A DNA stretch of 64,000 nt from Saccharothrix sp. (GCF_031180885.1 NZ_JAPSLK010000001.1:275104-339103); one strand, 5' to 3'. Shown: positions 20,471 through 28,338, numbered from the stretch's first letter. A program made the numbers and translations. Notes: a model not told the origin generated them from the letters alone.

Positions 20471-21169
20471 TCACTCACCGCGCAGGGCCGTCACCAACTG
20501 CTGTTCCGCCGTCTCAAAATAGGCCGCGAGCGAGTCGACGGCGTTCTGGATCGCGCCCTTCTCGAGGTGGGCGACGATCTCCACGTTGAGCGGCAGGTAG
20601 GCCTCGTGGAAGCGCTTGGGGTCGGCCATGACGTGGAAGGCCAGGCGGAGCTCGGCGAGGAGGCGCTCCATCTCCTCGTTCAGGCGGGCGCTCCCGGCGA
20701 GCGCGGTGAGGGCCTGGTGGAACTTGATGTTGTGGGTGCCGACGGCGGTCCAGTCGCCCGCGGTGGCGGCTTCGACCGCGTTGTCGACCGCGGTGCGGAC
20801 GGCTCTGCGGGCTTCGTCGTCGGCTTGGGGGTAGGAGCGGGCGGCACCGCACTCGATGACGCGGCGGGCGGCGTAGAGGTCGGCGATGTCGTGCCAGTCG
20901 GGCTTACGGACGAAGACGCCCTTGCTGTACTCGTGCACCAGCAAGCGCTCGTGGGTGAGCAGGCGGAAGGCTTCGCGGAGGGTGTTGCGGGAGACGCGGA
21001 GGGCGTCGCCGAGCGCCTTCTCGTTGAGCTGCCGGCCGGGGCGGATCTCGCCGCTCAGGACGCTGGCGCGGAGCTTGTCGGCGACCTTCTCGGCGGTGCT
21101 GGAACGGTCGATGTCGGCGCGGTCGCCGGCGAGGGTCCGCAGCCAGTCGTCCGCGTCCAGGCTCGTCAT
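20471..21169 (-). CDS. GntR family regulator, FadR/FCD subfamily
   Basis: A 232-residue regulator. Residues about 23-88 form the winged helix (ADKLRASVLSGEIRPGRQLN, LGDALRVSRNTLREAFRLL). Residues about 95-225 form the all-helical FCD ligand domain with Asp in LYAARRVIECGAA region, His in HNIKFHQALT and a further His near IVAHLEKGA, the usual metal-binding set that positions a carboxylate ligand. It is divergent from pxpA, and two perfect palindromes of the FadR type lie in the gap. It probably represses pxpA and itself and responds to a small carboxylic acid; 5-oxoproline is the obvious candidate from context. The symporter pair lies downstream on the same strand. Confidence 0.9.
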   Translation of the reverse strand: MTSLDADDWLRTLAGDRADIDRSSTAEKVADKLRASVLSGEIRPGRQLNEKALGDALRVSRNTLREAFRLLTHERLLVHEYSKGVFVRKPDWHDIADLYAARRVIECGAARSYPQADDEARRAVRTAVDNAVEAATAGDWTAVGTHNIKFHQALTALAGSARLNEEMERLLAELRLAFHVMADPKRFHEAYLPLNVEIVAHLEKGAIQNAVDSLAAYFETAEQQLVTALRGE

Positions 21170-21210
21170 GCGGTGAGTCTATCGGTGAACAGGTCAATCG
21201 GAGTATTGCT

Positions 21211-21227
21211 GGATTGTTGAACAATCC
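21211..21227. promoter_or_regulatory. GntR operator candidate 1
   Basis: GGATTGTTGAACAATCC is a perfect inverted repeat with eight-base arms around one base, in the 99-base gap between the GntR gene and pxpA. The TTGTNNACAA-like core is typical of FadR-subfamily operators. Confidence 0.7.
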
Positions 21228-21229
21228 CT

Positions 21230-21243
21230 ACATTGAACAATGT
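21230..21243. promoter_or_regulatory. GntR operator candidate 2
   Basis: ACATTGAACAATGT has perfect six-base arms around AA and starts 19 bases after the first palindrome, about two helical turns, so two dimers could bind on the same DNA face. It shares the TTGAACAAT core with the first site. Confidence 0.65.
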
Positions 21244-21268
21244 TCCGGCGCGGGAGGAGGGGTGGGGT

Positions 21269-22042
21269 GTGGATCTCAATGCCGATCTCGGGGAAGGGTT
21301 CGGGCGGTGGGGGGTCGGGGATGACCTTCGGTTGTTGGGGGTTGTCACCAGTGCCAACGTCGCCTGCGGGTTCCACGCCGGCGATCCGGTGATCATGCGG
21401 CGGACCTGTGAGGCTGCCGCTGCTCGTGGGGTCGCCGTCGGGGCGCATGTCGGGTACCGGGACCTTGCCGGGTTCGGGCGGCGGTTTGTGGATGTCGAGC
21501 CCGCCGTTCTCACCGCCGAAGTGCTGTATCAGCTTGGCGCGTTGGACGCCTGTGCTCGCGCGGCCGGGACGCGGATCGCCTATGTGAAACCGCATGGGGC
21601 GCTTTACAACGCGCTTGGCACGCACGAGGCACAGGCCGATGCGGTGGTTGACGCGGTTCGGGCGTTCGACCCCTCCCTTCCCGTCCTCGGTCTGCCCGGC
21701 GCGGTGTGGTTGAAGCGGGCCGAGGTGGCGGGGTTGCCGGTCCGGTACGAAGCCTTCGCCGACCGCGCCTACACCGCGATGGGGACGTTGGTCGACCGGC
21801 GTCGACCCGGGTCCGTGCTGCACTCGGCGGTGGAGATCGCGGAGCGGTGCGTGGGGATCGCTGTCGACGGGCACGTGCGGTCGATCGACGGGCACCTGGT
21901 CCGGCTGCGGGTCGACTCGATCTGCGTCCACGGCGACACACCGGGAGCCGTGGGGATCGCTCGGGCGGTTCGGGACGCGTTGACCGAGGCGGGGGTGGGG
22001 CTGGCTGCAATGGACACCGGCGGGGCGCGGTTGAGTGCCTGA
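21269..22042 (+). CDS. pxpA: 5-oxoprolinase subunit PxpA (LamB/YcsF family)
   Basis: A 257-residue PxpA protein, part of the ATP-dependent bacterial 5-oxoprolinase that opens pyroglutamate to glutamate. Family blocks are all present: MDLNADLGEGFGRWG, TSANVACGFHAGDP, GAHVGYRDLAGFGRR, YVKPHGALYN, EAFADRAYT and ICVHGDTPGA. GTG at 21269 is chosen because GGGAGGAGG lies eight bases upstream and this gives the usual N-terminus. PxpB and PxpC, which normally complete the enzyme, are not in the window, so they must lie elsewhere or the protein acts alone. It is divergent from the GntR regulator and followed by a secreted pyroglutamyl-peptidase-like gene. Confidence 0.92.
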   Translation: MDLNADLGEGFGRWGVGDDLRLLGVVTSANVACGFHAGDPVIMRRTCEAAAARGVAVGAHVGYRDLAGFGRRFVDVEPAVLTAEVLYQLGALDACARAAGTRIAYVKPHGALYNALGTHEAQADAVVDAVRAFDPSLPVLGLPGAVWLKRAEVAGLPVRYEAFADRAYTAMGTLVDRRRPGSVLHSAVEIAERCVGIAVDGHVRSIDGHLVRLRVDSICVHGDTPGAVGIARAVRDALTEAGVGLAAMDTGGARLSA

Positions 22043-22095
22043 GGTGTCAACGTTCGGGGGTGGTGACGGCTGTCGTCGTTCGCCAGGATCGGTGC

Positions 22096-23370
22096 GTGAT
22101 CAAGAGGATGCGCAGCGTGATGGCAGCAGCGGTGACGGTCGGGATGTTGGGCTTGCCGGGGGTGGCCTCGGCGCAAGAAGCGGCGGCGCAAGGAGCGGGA
22201 GGTTGCTTCGACACCGGTGTGCCGCTGACGGTTGAAGAGCAGCGGTTGGACGACTCGTTGGCGCCGGGGGCGCCGGCGGCGGGGCCGGAGCTGGTGCGGC
22301 TGGGTGGGTTCGAGTCGGTGGTTCGCGGGTTCGTGACGCGGTTGTGCGAGGTGCGGACGCGGGCCGGTGCGGACGCGTTGACCGCCGAAGTCGGGCGGGA
22401 GTTGTGGCGGAGTGCGGTCGATCGGGCCAAGGGTGAGCACGAGTGGGACGCCTATGACGACCGTCCCCTCTACTGGGCTCGGCTCCAGCTGACCTCCGCC
22501 GTCCGGCAGTGGCAGGCCCGGTTCCCGTTGTCGGCCGATGAACGCGCGCGGCTGGTGCGGCGTGTGGACTGGGCGTCGCGCGGGGTGGACGACGTGCGGT
22601 TCGGGGGCAACGGCCGGCGCATCCTGGTCACCGGGTTCGACCCGTTCCAGCTGACCGGCGCCTCCGTGCGGCGCAGCAACCCGGCCGGGGCGGCGGCGTT
22701 GCGGTTGGACGGGACGGTGGTGCAGACCGCGGACGGGCCGGCGCGGGTCGAGGCCGCTGTCTTGCCGGTGCTGTGGGGATCGTTCGACGAGGGGGTTGTG
22801 GAACGTTTCTACGGGGGGACGATTCTCCGGGGGTTGCGGCCGGATGCGCTGGTCACGGTGAGCCAAGGGCGGCCGGGGCGCTTCGACGTCGAGCGGTGGG
22901 CGACGCGGTGGCGCGGCGGGTTCGCGGACAACAACGGGATCGGGGTGAAGGGTCCCGTGCCGGACGCGGGCGGGTGGCCGCAGCCGGCGCTGGAGTTCAT
23001 CGAGACCTCCTTGCCGTGGCAGCGGATGGTGGACGCGGGCACGACCCCGTTCCCGGTCAACTTCAACCGGTCGTTCTGCGAGTGGCCCATCGGCACCACG
23101 CCGGGCACCGGCACGCCGGTCTGCCGCACCGACGAACCCACGCCCGGCGCGGTCGCGGCGGTCGGCAGCGGCGGTGACTACCTGTCCAACGAGTCCATGT
23201 ACCGGGCCAACCGGGTCCGCCTCGGCCTGGGCTCGACCGCCGCCGGCGGGCACCTGCACACCCCGGTCCTCCGGCAGCCGGTCGACCCGACCGCCCTCAC
23301 CGACGCCGCCTTCGAGGCCGAGCGCCGGGCGATCGCCGATCAGGTCCGCGCCCTGGTTTCAGTAGTCTGA
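22096..23370 (+). CDS. secreted pyroglutamyl-peptidase I-like protein
   Basis: A 424-residue protein with an N-terminal signal peptide (positive start, helix to about 24, GVASAQ cleavage region). Residues about 175-400 are related to pyroglutamyl peptidase I (C15), which removes N-terminal pyroglutamate: ILVTGFDPFQ, RRSNPAGAAALRLDG, VSQGRPGRFDVERW (Glu266), GGDYLSNESMYRA and HLHTP (His388). At the place of the catalytic cysteine the sequence reads LSN, so Ser364 stands where C15 enzymes have Cys. The N-terminal 150 residues have no match I recognise. GTG at 22096 follows AGGA eight bases upstream. It lies 53 bases after pxpA on the same strand and may be co-transcribed. Activity is uncertain. 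Confidence 0.75.
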   Translation: MIKRMRSVMAAAVTVGMLGLPGVASAQEAAAQGAGGCFDTGVPLTVEEQRLDDSLAPGAPAAGPELVRLGGFESVVRGFVTRLCEVRTRAGADALTAEVGRELWRSAVDRAKGEHEWDAYDDRPLYWARLQLTSAVRQWQARFPLSADERARLVRRVDWASRGVDDVRFGGNGRRILVTGFDPFQLTGASVRRSNPAGAAALRLDGTVVQTADGPARVEAAVLPVLWGSFDEGVVERFYGGTILRGLRPDALVTVSQGRPGRFDVERWATRWRGGFADNNGIGVKGPVPDAGGWPQPALEFIETSLPWQRMVDAGTTPFPVNFNRSFCEWPIGTTPGTGTPVCRTDEPTPGAVAAVGSGGDYLSNESMYRANRVRLGLGSTAAGGHLHTPVLRQPVDPTALTDAAFEAERRAIADQVRALVSVV

Positions 23371-23375
23371 CCACC

Positions 23376-24212
23376 GTGCGGCGCAGGCGGGCGGCGGTGG
23401 GTGTCGGACTGCTGTCGCTCGCCCTCCTCACGGGCTGCACCACCCCCGTCCCGGGCACGCCGGACGGCGAGGTGGTCCGGCCGTCGATCACCCCGAGCCC
23501 CGAGGAACTCCCCCAGCACGGCCAGTGCACCGACGGCGGGCTGAAGACCGTCCCGTGCACCGAGCCGCACGAGGGCGAAGTCGTCGCCATCGGCCAGTTC
23601 ACTGGACTGGGTGACGCCTACCCGAGCGAACGGGACCTGCGCCGCAGCGCCCTCCCCGCGTGCCGCACCGCCCTGGCCGTCTACCTCGGCAGCACCGACC
23701 ACGACGCGACCCGCCTCCAACCGCAGGTCCTGTGGGTGAGCCGGGACGGTTGGGCGCGCGGCGACCGCTGGCGGTTGTGCACGGTCGTCGAGATCGGCCC
23801 CGACGGTCAGCGCAAGAAGCGCACCGCACCGCTGAAAAGCCTGCTCAAAGCCGAAGGCTTCGCCCAGGTCCAGCTCTGCGCACAGGGCTCACCCGGCGTC
23901 GACGAACAGCTCAAGATCGTCACCTGCGACGCCCAGCACAAGGCGGAGGCCGTGCCCGGCGTGCTCAACCTCGGCGCGCACACCTCCCCCACCCCGTCCA
24001 AGGACCAGGTCGACGCCAAGGCCAAGGACCACTGCGCCAAGGCCGTCACGGGGTACGTCGGCGCGGAACGCCCGGACGTCTTCGCCTCCTGGCGCGCGTT
24101 CGGCAGCCAGGCCTGGTCCGAGGGCAACACCACGGTCGTCTGCTACGCCGAGGCGACCCGACCGTTCACCGGACGCCTGTGGGGCCTGGGCGACAAGCCG
24201 CTCCCCAGCTGA
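23376..24212 (+). CDS. septum-formation family lipoprotein
   Basis: A 278-residue lipoprotein: MRRRRAAVGVGLL followed by LLTGC places the lipidated Cys at residue 21. Two copies of the septum-formation domain pattern follow, each with a Cys pair and a Cx(E/A)xH-type core: VPCTEPHEGEVVAIGQF near residue 58 and VTCDAQHKAEAVPGVLNL near residue 188. These domains occur in surface proteins of mycobacteria and relatives and were named from cell-division mutants; their molecular role is unclear. GTG at 23376 is five bases after the previous stop, so it is probably in the same transcript. The even number of cysteines suggests disulfides outside the cell. Confidence 0.75.
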   Translation: MRRRRAAVGVGLLSLALLTGCTTPVPGTPDGEVVRPSITPSPEELPQHGQCTDGGLKTVPCTEPHEGEVVAIGQFTGLGDAYPSERDLRRSALPACRTALAVYLGSTDHDATRLQPQVLWVSRDGWARGDRWRLCTVVEIGPDGQRKKRTAPLKSLLKAEGFAQVQLCAQGSPGVDEQLKIVTCDAQHKAEAVPGVLNLGAHTSPTPSKDQVDAKAKDHCAKAVTGYVGAERPDVFASWRAFGSQAWSEGNTTVVCYAEATRPFTGRLWGLGDKPLPS

Positions 24213-24219
24213 CCCACAG

Positions 24220-24253
24220 GCTGTGCACAGCTCCATCCACAGGTTGTGGACAA
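24220..24253. promoter_or_regulatory. pair of DnaA-box-like sequences
   Basis: CCATCCACA (24233-24241) and, reversed, TTGTCCACA (plus strand TGTGGACAA, 24245-24253) face each other in the 41-base gap between convergent genes. The second matches the actinobacterial DnaA box exactly. A 12-base palindrome, GCTGTGCACAGC, precedes them at 24220-24231. They could titrate DnaA or act in local regulation. Confidence 0.5.
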
Positions 24254-24799
24254 CTACCGCCGACGCAGGGCCACGACCACCAGCAGCACCCCGACCGCGA
24301 CCGGCGCGCCGCTCTCCAGCACCGGCCTGAGCACGGGCAACGCCGGGAAGTACCCCAGTTCGTAGACCACCGACGCGCCCACCGCGGTCAGTCCACCGAC
24401 CAGCGGCGCGCTTGGGGACAGCCGCCCCAAGGTCATCAACCCCACCAGGAGTCCCGCCAGTCCCAGGCCCACCAGCCCGCGCCAGCGCAACTCGTCGAAC
24501 TGGTCGATCCCGTACCCCCACGCGAACGCACCCGCAGCAACCAGAGCGGGTCCCAGGATCACGCCGAGGACGTGCCACCACCACCTCGTGCGCGGGCGGT
24601 CAGGTGCTCGCGGCGGCACCGGCGACCCGTTCTCGGGCGGCGAGTCGCCCGGCGCCACGGGGTAGTACCGCACGATGCCGGTCTGCGGTCCCACCTGCAC
24701 GTCCCGCGGCCCGTCGAAGTGGAGGCCGCCGGGCAGATCCTCCTGCTGGGTCACACTCCATTGGTACCTCCGGACCAGCCGGAAATCACGGGGAGTCAC
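24254..24799 (-). CDS. hypothetical membrane protein with four helices
   Basis: A protein of about 181 residues that I do not recognise. The N-terminal 80 residues are soluble (RRYQWSVTQQEDLPGG, GIVRYYPVAPGDSPP) and Pro-rich. Four membrane helices follow at roughly WWHVLGVILGPALVAAGAF, GLVGLGLAGLLVGLMTLG, PLVGGLTAVGASVVYELG and APVAVGVLLVVVALRRR. The start is uncertain: GTG at 24799 gives MTPRDFRLV, and GTG at 24754 gives MTQQEDLPGG. Longer readings would cross a terminator hairpin at 24807-24838 that ends the upstream pckG unit, so they are rejected. It resembles small actinobacterial proteins of the DUF2537 kind in size and layout, but this is weak. Confidence 0.6.
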   Translation of the reverse strand: MTPRDFRLVRRYQWSVTQQEDLPGGLHFDGPRDVQVGPQTGIVRYYPVAPGDSPPENGSPVPPRAPDRPRTRWWWHVLGVILGPALVAAGAFAWGYGIDQFDELRWRGLVGLGLAGLLVGLMTLGRLSPSAPLVGGLTAVGASVVYELGYFPALPVLRPVLESGAPVAVGVLLVVVALRRR

Positions 24800-24806
24800 C
24801 AAAAAG

Positions 24807-24838
24807 AGACCCGGTGGACGCCGTTGTCCACCGGGTCT
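24807..24838 (-). terminator. Rho-independent terminator reading on the minus strand
   Basis: AGACCCGGTGGAC (24807-24819) and GTCCACCGGGTCT (24826-24838) form a perfect 13-base stem with a six-base loop. On the minus strand it is followed by CTTTTTGG, so it ends transcription coming from pckG. Confidence 0.85.
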
Positions 24839-24874
24839 GTGCACTGTGTTGGCTGGTGCCGCCTCCGGAGTCGC

Positions 24875-24975
24875 GGCGAGGCCGCCTGGAAGTCGGCCCA
24901 TCGCGGCGCGTTTCGCTCCGATCGAAGAGCGTGATCGGAGCGAAACGCGCCGCGACAGGCCGACGCGGCCTCGCC
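24875..24975. repeat. very long nested hairpin just after pckG
   Basis: A 101-base imperfect palindrome. The inner stem is a perfect 23-base pairing (24901-24923 with 24933-24955) around a nine-base loop GAAGAGCGT. After a two-base mismatch on each side, GTCGGCC (24892-24898) pairs with GGCCGAC (24958-24964), and GGCGAGGCCGC (24875-24885) pairs with GCGGCCTCGCC (24965-24975), with CTGGAA bulged on the left. In all 41 base pairs. It begins ten bases beyond the pckG stop and is followed by a normal terminator, so pckG mRNA would end in two hairpins. Confidence 0.9.
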
Positions 24976-24985
24976 CCGAACGACC

Positions 24986-26797
24986 TCAGCCGAGGCGCTG
25001 CTTCAGGGCCTCCAGCTCGTCGCGCAGCGAGGTCGGGACCTTGTCGCCGATCTTCGCGAACCACTCCTCGATCATCGGGATCTCGGCGCGCCACTCGTCG
25101 GCGTTGAACTCCAGCGCCGCCTCGACGTCCTCGCGCGGCGCGTCCAGGCCGGTCAGGTCCAGTTCGTCGGCGGTCGGGACGTGGCCGATCGGGGTCTCCT
25201 GCGCGGCGGCCTTGCCCTCGATGCGCTCGATGGCCCACTTCAGCACGCGCGAGTTCTCACCGAACCCGGGCCACAGGAAGCGCTTGTCCTCGCCCCGGCG
25301 GAACCAGTTGACGTAGAAGATCTTCGGCAGCTTGTCCGCGTCGGCCGACTTGCCGGTGTCGATCCAGTGCTGGAAGTAGTCACCGGCGTTGTAGCCGATG
25401 AACGGCAGCATCGCCATCGGGTCGCGGCGCACCACGCCGACCTGGCCGACCGCCGCCGCGGTGGTCTCGCTGGACAGCGTCGCGCCCATGAACACACCGT
25501 GCTGCCAGTCGCGGGACTGGGTGATCAGCGGGACCGTGGTGGCGCGGCGGCCGCCGAAGAAGATCGCCGAGATCGGGACGCCGTTCGGGTCCTCCCACTC
25601 GGGGGCCTTGATGTCGCACTGGGCGATCGGCGTGCAGTAGCGCGAGTTCGGGTGCGAGGACAGCTCGTCCGAGTCCGGCGTCCAGTCCTGCTTCTTCCAC
25701 GAGGTCAGGTGGGCCGGCGGCGCGCCCATGCCCTCCCACCACACGTCGCCGTCGTCGGTCAGCGCCACGTTGGTGAACAGCGAGTTGCCCTTCTCGATGG
25801 TGCGCATCGCGTTGGGGTTGGTGTGGTAGTCGGTGCCCGGCGCGACGCCGAAGAAGCCGTTCTCCGGGTTCACCGCGTACAGGCGGCCGTCCTCGCCGAA
25901 CCGCATCCACGCGATGTCGTCGCCGAGGGTCTCGACCTTCCAGCCCGGGATGGTCGGCTCCAGCATGGCGAGGTTGGTCTTGCCGCAGGCGCTCGGGAAC
26001 GCGGCGGCGATGTAGTACGCCTTGTTCTCCGGCGAGGTCAGCTTGAGGATCAGCATGTGCTCGGCGAGCCAGCCCTCGTCGCGCGCCATCACCGAGGCGA
26101 TGCGCAGCGAGTAGCACTTCTTGCCCAGCAGGGCGTTGCCGCCGTAACCCGAGCCGAACGACCAGATCGTCCGCTCCTCGGGGAAGTGGGTGATGTACTT
26201 CGTCTCGTTGCACGGCCACGGCACGTCCGCCTGGCCGGGCTCCAGCGGCGCGCCGATCGAGTGCAGCGCCTTGACGAACTCGGCGTCCTCGCCGAAGCGC
26301 GCCAGGGCCTTGGTGCCCATGCGGGTCATGATGTGCATGGAGACGACGACGTACTCGGAGTCGGTGATCTCGACGCCCAGCATCGGCTTCTCGGCGTCCA
26401 GCGGGCCCATGCAGAAGGGGATCACGTACATCGTGCGACCGCGCATCGAGCCGCGGTACAGCTCGGTCATGATCGCCTTCATCTCGGCCGGGTCCATCCA
26501 GTTGTTCGTGGCGCCGGCGTCGGCCTCGTCCACGGAACAGATGAAGGTGCGCTCTTCGACCCGGGCGACGTCGGTCGGGTCGGAGGCGGCCCAGAACGAG
26601 TTGGGTTTCTTCTTCAGCGGGACGAACGTCCCGGCGTCCACGAGTTTCGCGGTGAGGCGGTTCCATTCGTCCTGGGAACCGTCGGCCCAGACCACCTCGT
26701 CGGGGCAGGTCAGCTCGGCGACCTCCCGCACCCAGGACAGCAGGCGCGCGTGGTTGGTGGGTGCCTGGTCGAGACCGGGAATGGTCACTGCCGTCAT
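24986..26797 (-). CDS. pckG: phosphoenolpyruvate carboxykinase (GTP)
   Basis: A 603-residue GTP-dependent phosphoenolpyruvate carboxykinase, which makes phosphoenolpyruvate from oxaloacetate in gluconeogenesis. The signature [13 protein letters not shown], holding the active-site cysteine and the GTP P-loop, is near residue 270. Other conserved pieces are [47 protein letters not shown] and [18 protein letters not shown]. Length is normal for the GTP family. The start [11 protein letters not shown] at 26797 is preferred; GGAG lies ten bases upstream and an earlier in-frame ATG adds only an Arg-rich stretch. It is monocistronic, with about 390 bases of upstream DNA and a double hairpin downstream. 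Confidence 0.96.
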   Translation of the reverse strand: MTAVTIPGLDQAPTNHARLLSWVREVAELTCPDEVVWADGSQDEWNRLTAKLVDAGTFVPLKKKPNSFWAASDPTDVARVEERTFICSVDEADAGATNNWMDPAEMKAIMTELYRGSMRGRTMYVIPFCMGPLDAEKPMLGVEITDSEYVVVSMHIMTRMGTKALARFGEDAEFVKALHSIGAPLEPGQADVPWPCNETKYITHFPEERTIWSFGSGYGGNALLGKKCYSLRIASVMARDEGWLAEHMLILKLTSPENKAYYIAAAFPSACGKTNLAMLEPTIPGWKVETLGDDIAWMRFGEDGRLYAVNPENGFFGVAPGTDYHTNPNAMRTIEKGNSLFTNVALTDDGDVWWEGMGAPPAHLTSWKKQDWTPDSDELSSHPNSRYCTPIAQCDIKAPEWEDPNGVPISAIFFGGRRATTVPLITQSRDWQHGVFMGATLSSETTAAAVGQVGVVRRDPMAMLPFIGYNAGDYFQHWIDTGKSADADKLPKIFYVNWFRRGEDKRFLWPGFGENSRVLKWAIERIEGKAAAQETPIGHVPTADELDLTGLDAPREDVEAALEFNADEWRAEIPMIEEWFAKIGDKVPTSLRDELEALKQRLG

Positions 26798-27187
26798 CTC
26801 GTCTCGTCTCCTAGCTGAGCGCCAGCCCACGTGGACGCCGTTGTCCTGGTGGGACGTCCTCGGGAATGGCTCCGCCCGCCCGGTGGAGGGCGTGCCGTTT
26901 AAGGGGATAGACGGAGGTTAGCCGGGTTAATCCTCGGTAACGCACATCTGACCTGTCGGCTCTCTCACAAAACCGATTCTGGAATCGATTCAGCACCCGA
27001 TCATCACAAACCCGGCTGTGACCTGGGCTTTAGTTCCCGGAATGCAAGGGCATGGGGGTGCGGCGGTGACCACACGGTGAGGTTGCGACTTCGTAACGTT
27101 GTGAGAGCGCTCTCATGTTGCGGCGCAAGAATTGCACGAAGAATGTCCGACTTTGCCCACTGCTGTTCGGCGGGTCGGTCGCGCGGT
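26798..27187. other. pckG upstream region with a LacI-type operator
   Basis: A gene-free 390-base stretch that is relatively AT-rich. It must carry the pckG promoter. CGATTC-TG-GAATCG at 26974-26987 is a six-base-arm palindrome about 180 bases before pckG. Further out a perfect 14-base palindrome is described separately. I see no coding signal in any frame. Confidence 0.55.
27102..27115. promoter_or_regulatory. perfect LacI-family operator
   Basis: TGAGAGCGCTCTCA is a 14-base perfect palindrome with the central CG typical of LacI-family sites, close to the CebR-type operators that control glycosidase and sugar-uptake genes in actinomycetes. No intact sugar gene lies next to it; the nearest starts are pckG (305 bases on the minus side) and two small coding fragments. 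Confidence 0.65.
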
Positions 27188-27391
27188 TCAGCGGGCGAAA
27201 AAGTGGTGGTGCACGGCCGAGATGGCCTCTTCGGGATCGATGCCGAACGCGCGGGCGTGGGACGCGTAACGGGCGGCGGCGAGGTCGAGCGATTCGACCG
27301 GCACCGGGGGCGGCGCGGGGAGTGGCGCTGGGAGTGGCGCGGAGGCCGGCGGGTCGGGCGCGACCACAGGCGGCGGGGCGGGCGCGACCAC
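27188..27391 (-). CDS. small protein or C-terminal fragment, Pro/Ala-rich
   Basis: A reading frame of 67 residues. The first 30 are Pro/Ala repeats; the last 35 (VESLDLAAARYASHARAFG, IDPEEAISAVHHHFFAR) form a probable helical module with strong G/C third-position bias, which supports real coding. I recognise no family. GTG at 27391 is the nearest start; the frame stays open further upstream, so this may be the 3' end of a gene whose beginning was lost. It faces another coding scrap starting 32 bases away on the plus strand. Confidence 0.4.
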   Translation of the reverse strand: MVAPAPPPVVAPDPPASAPLPAPLPAPPPVPVESLDLAAARYASHARAFGIDPEEAISAVHHHFFAR

Positions 27392-27423
27392 GGCGGACGA
27401 GCCGGCGGATCGGCGGCAGTGGC

Positions 27424-27624
27424 GTGCCCACCGGCAGTTCGCCGGTGCGGACCAGGTGCTATACGCCGCTTGGGAGCGGGTCGTCCGGCGGTGTGCAGGT
27501 CGCGCTGTTCAGCGGGGTGGGCACGGTCAAGTGCGCGCGGGAGCAGTTCGCCGGGGTCGGCGTCTACGCGCCCCGGCTGACGTTCGACCGGGCCGGCGAC
27601 ATCACCGAGATCACCGGCCGCTAA
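27424..27624 (+). CDS. small hypothetical protein, possible gene remnant
   Basis: A 66-residue frame from GTG 27424 with strong G/C third-position bias throughout. The C-terminal part (VQVALFSGVGTVKCAREQF, GVGVYAPRLTFDRAGDITE) looks like the beta-rich end of a longer protein. No family is recognised and no ribosome binding site is evident. Together with the facing minus-strand fragment and the isolated LacI operator nearby, it suggests a locus that has been largely deleted. It converges on an acidic repeat protein gene six bases downstream. Confidence 0.4.
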   Translation: MPTGSSPVRTRCYTPLGSGSSGGVQVALFSGVGTVKCAREQFAGVGVYAPRLTFDRAGDITEITGR

Positions 27625-27630
27625 CCGCCC

Positions 27631-28338
27631 CTAGTTGGGGCTGATCCACTGCCCGGTCACGGAATCGATGCGCACGACCCCGCTGACCGTCACCTTGCGC
27701 TCCTCGGCCGCCGCCCACACCTCGTCGCTGTCCTCGGCGACGCCGTCGCGGCCGTCGGGCACGTACTTGCCGTTCTCGTCGATGCGGCCGTGCTCGACCT
27801 CGGTCCACTCGTCCTCGCCGGTGTGCTTGGACATCGTGACCTCGCCGGCGGCGGTGATCTCGGTGGCCAGGTCGGCCTCGCCGTCGCCGTCGACGTCGGT
27901 GAACAGCCAGGTGTCGCCCTGCTCGTCCTTCACCACCGCGGTGTCGGCGGTGCCGTCGCCGTCGGTGTCCTCGGTGGCCGGGCCGACGTTCTGGTCCGCG
28001 CCGTCCTCGACGTCCACGACGATGGACTTGCCCGCGTTGGTGTTGGTCTGCTGGGAGTGGTCGTCGGACGGCTCGACGGCGATCCACTCGCCGGAGCCCT
28101 CGTCGAACCGGGCCTGGCCGACCAGCTCGCCGTCCTTGTCGAACGTGCTCATCAGGTCCGCGTCGCCGTCACCGTCGGTGTCGCTGAACGCGAGGTGCCC
28201 GCCGTCGTCGGTCTCGACCACGGCGCTCTCGTCCACGCCGTCGTCGTTCAGGTCGTAGTTCGCCTCGGCGGTGTACTCCTCGTCCTCGACGGTGACCTTC
28301 AGCTCGCCGTCGGAAGCGCCTGTCTCGTCGACGTACAC
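27631..28338 (-). CDS. acidic Asp/Gly-rich repeat protein (DUF6802-like)
   Basis: A 235-residue, very acidic protein built from repeats such as DLNDDGVDESAVV, DTDGDGDADLMST, DTDGDGTADTAVV and DVDGDGEADLATE. These DxDxDG loops look like calcium-binding motifs of the type seen in thrombospondin type 3 or FG-GAP-like repeats, each followed by a short beta hairpin. No signal peptide is evident. The start GTG at 28338 is chosen because GGAGGG lies about nine bases upstream; a longer reading adds a Cys/Ala-rich stretch without support. Similar proteins are found across actinobacteria and are uncharacterised. Calcium binding is inferred from the motif only. Confidence 0.65.
   Translation of the reverse strand: MYVDETGASDGELKVTVEDEEYTAEANYDLNDDGVDESAVVETDDGGHLAFSDTDGDGDADLMSTFDKDGELVGQARFDEGSGEWIAVEPSDDHSQQTNTNAGKSIVVDVEDGADQNVGPATEDTDGDGTADTAVVKDEQGDTWLFTDVDGDGEADLATEITAAGEVTMSKHTGEDEWTEVEHGRIDENGKYVPDGRDGVAEDSDEVWAAAEERKVTVSGVVRIDSVTGQWISPN

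Noticed and set aside
27077-27580. 167-codon plus-strand frame
   Set aside because: Arg/Gly-rich and antisense to a frame with better codon bias; only the separate small frame ending at 27624 has coding character.
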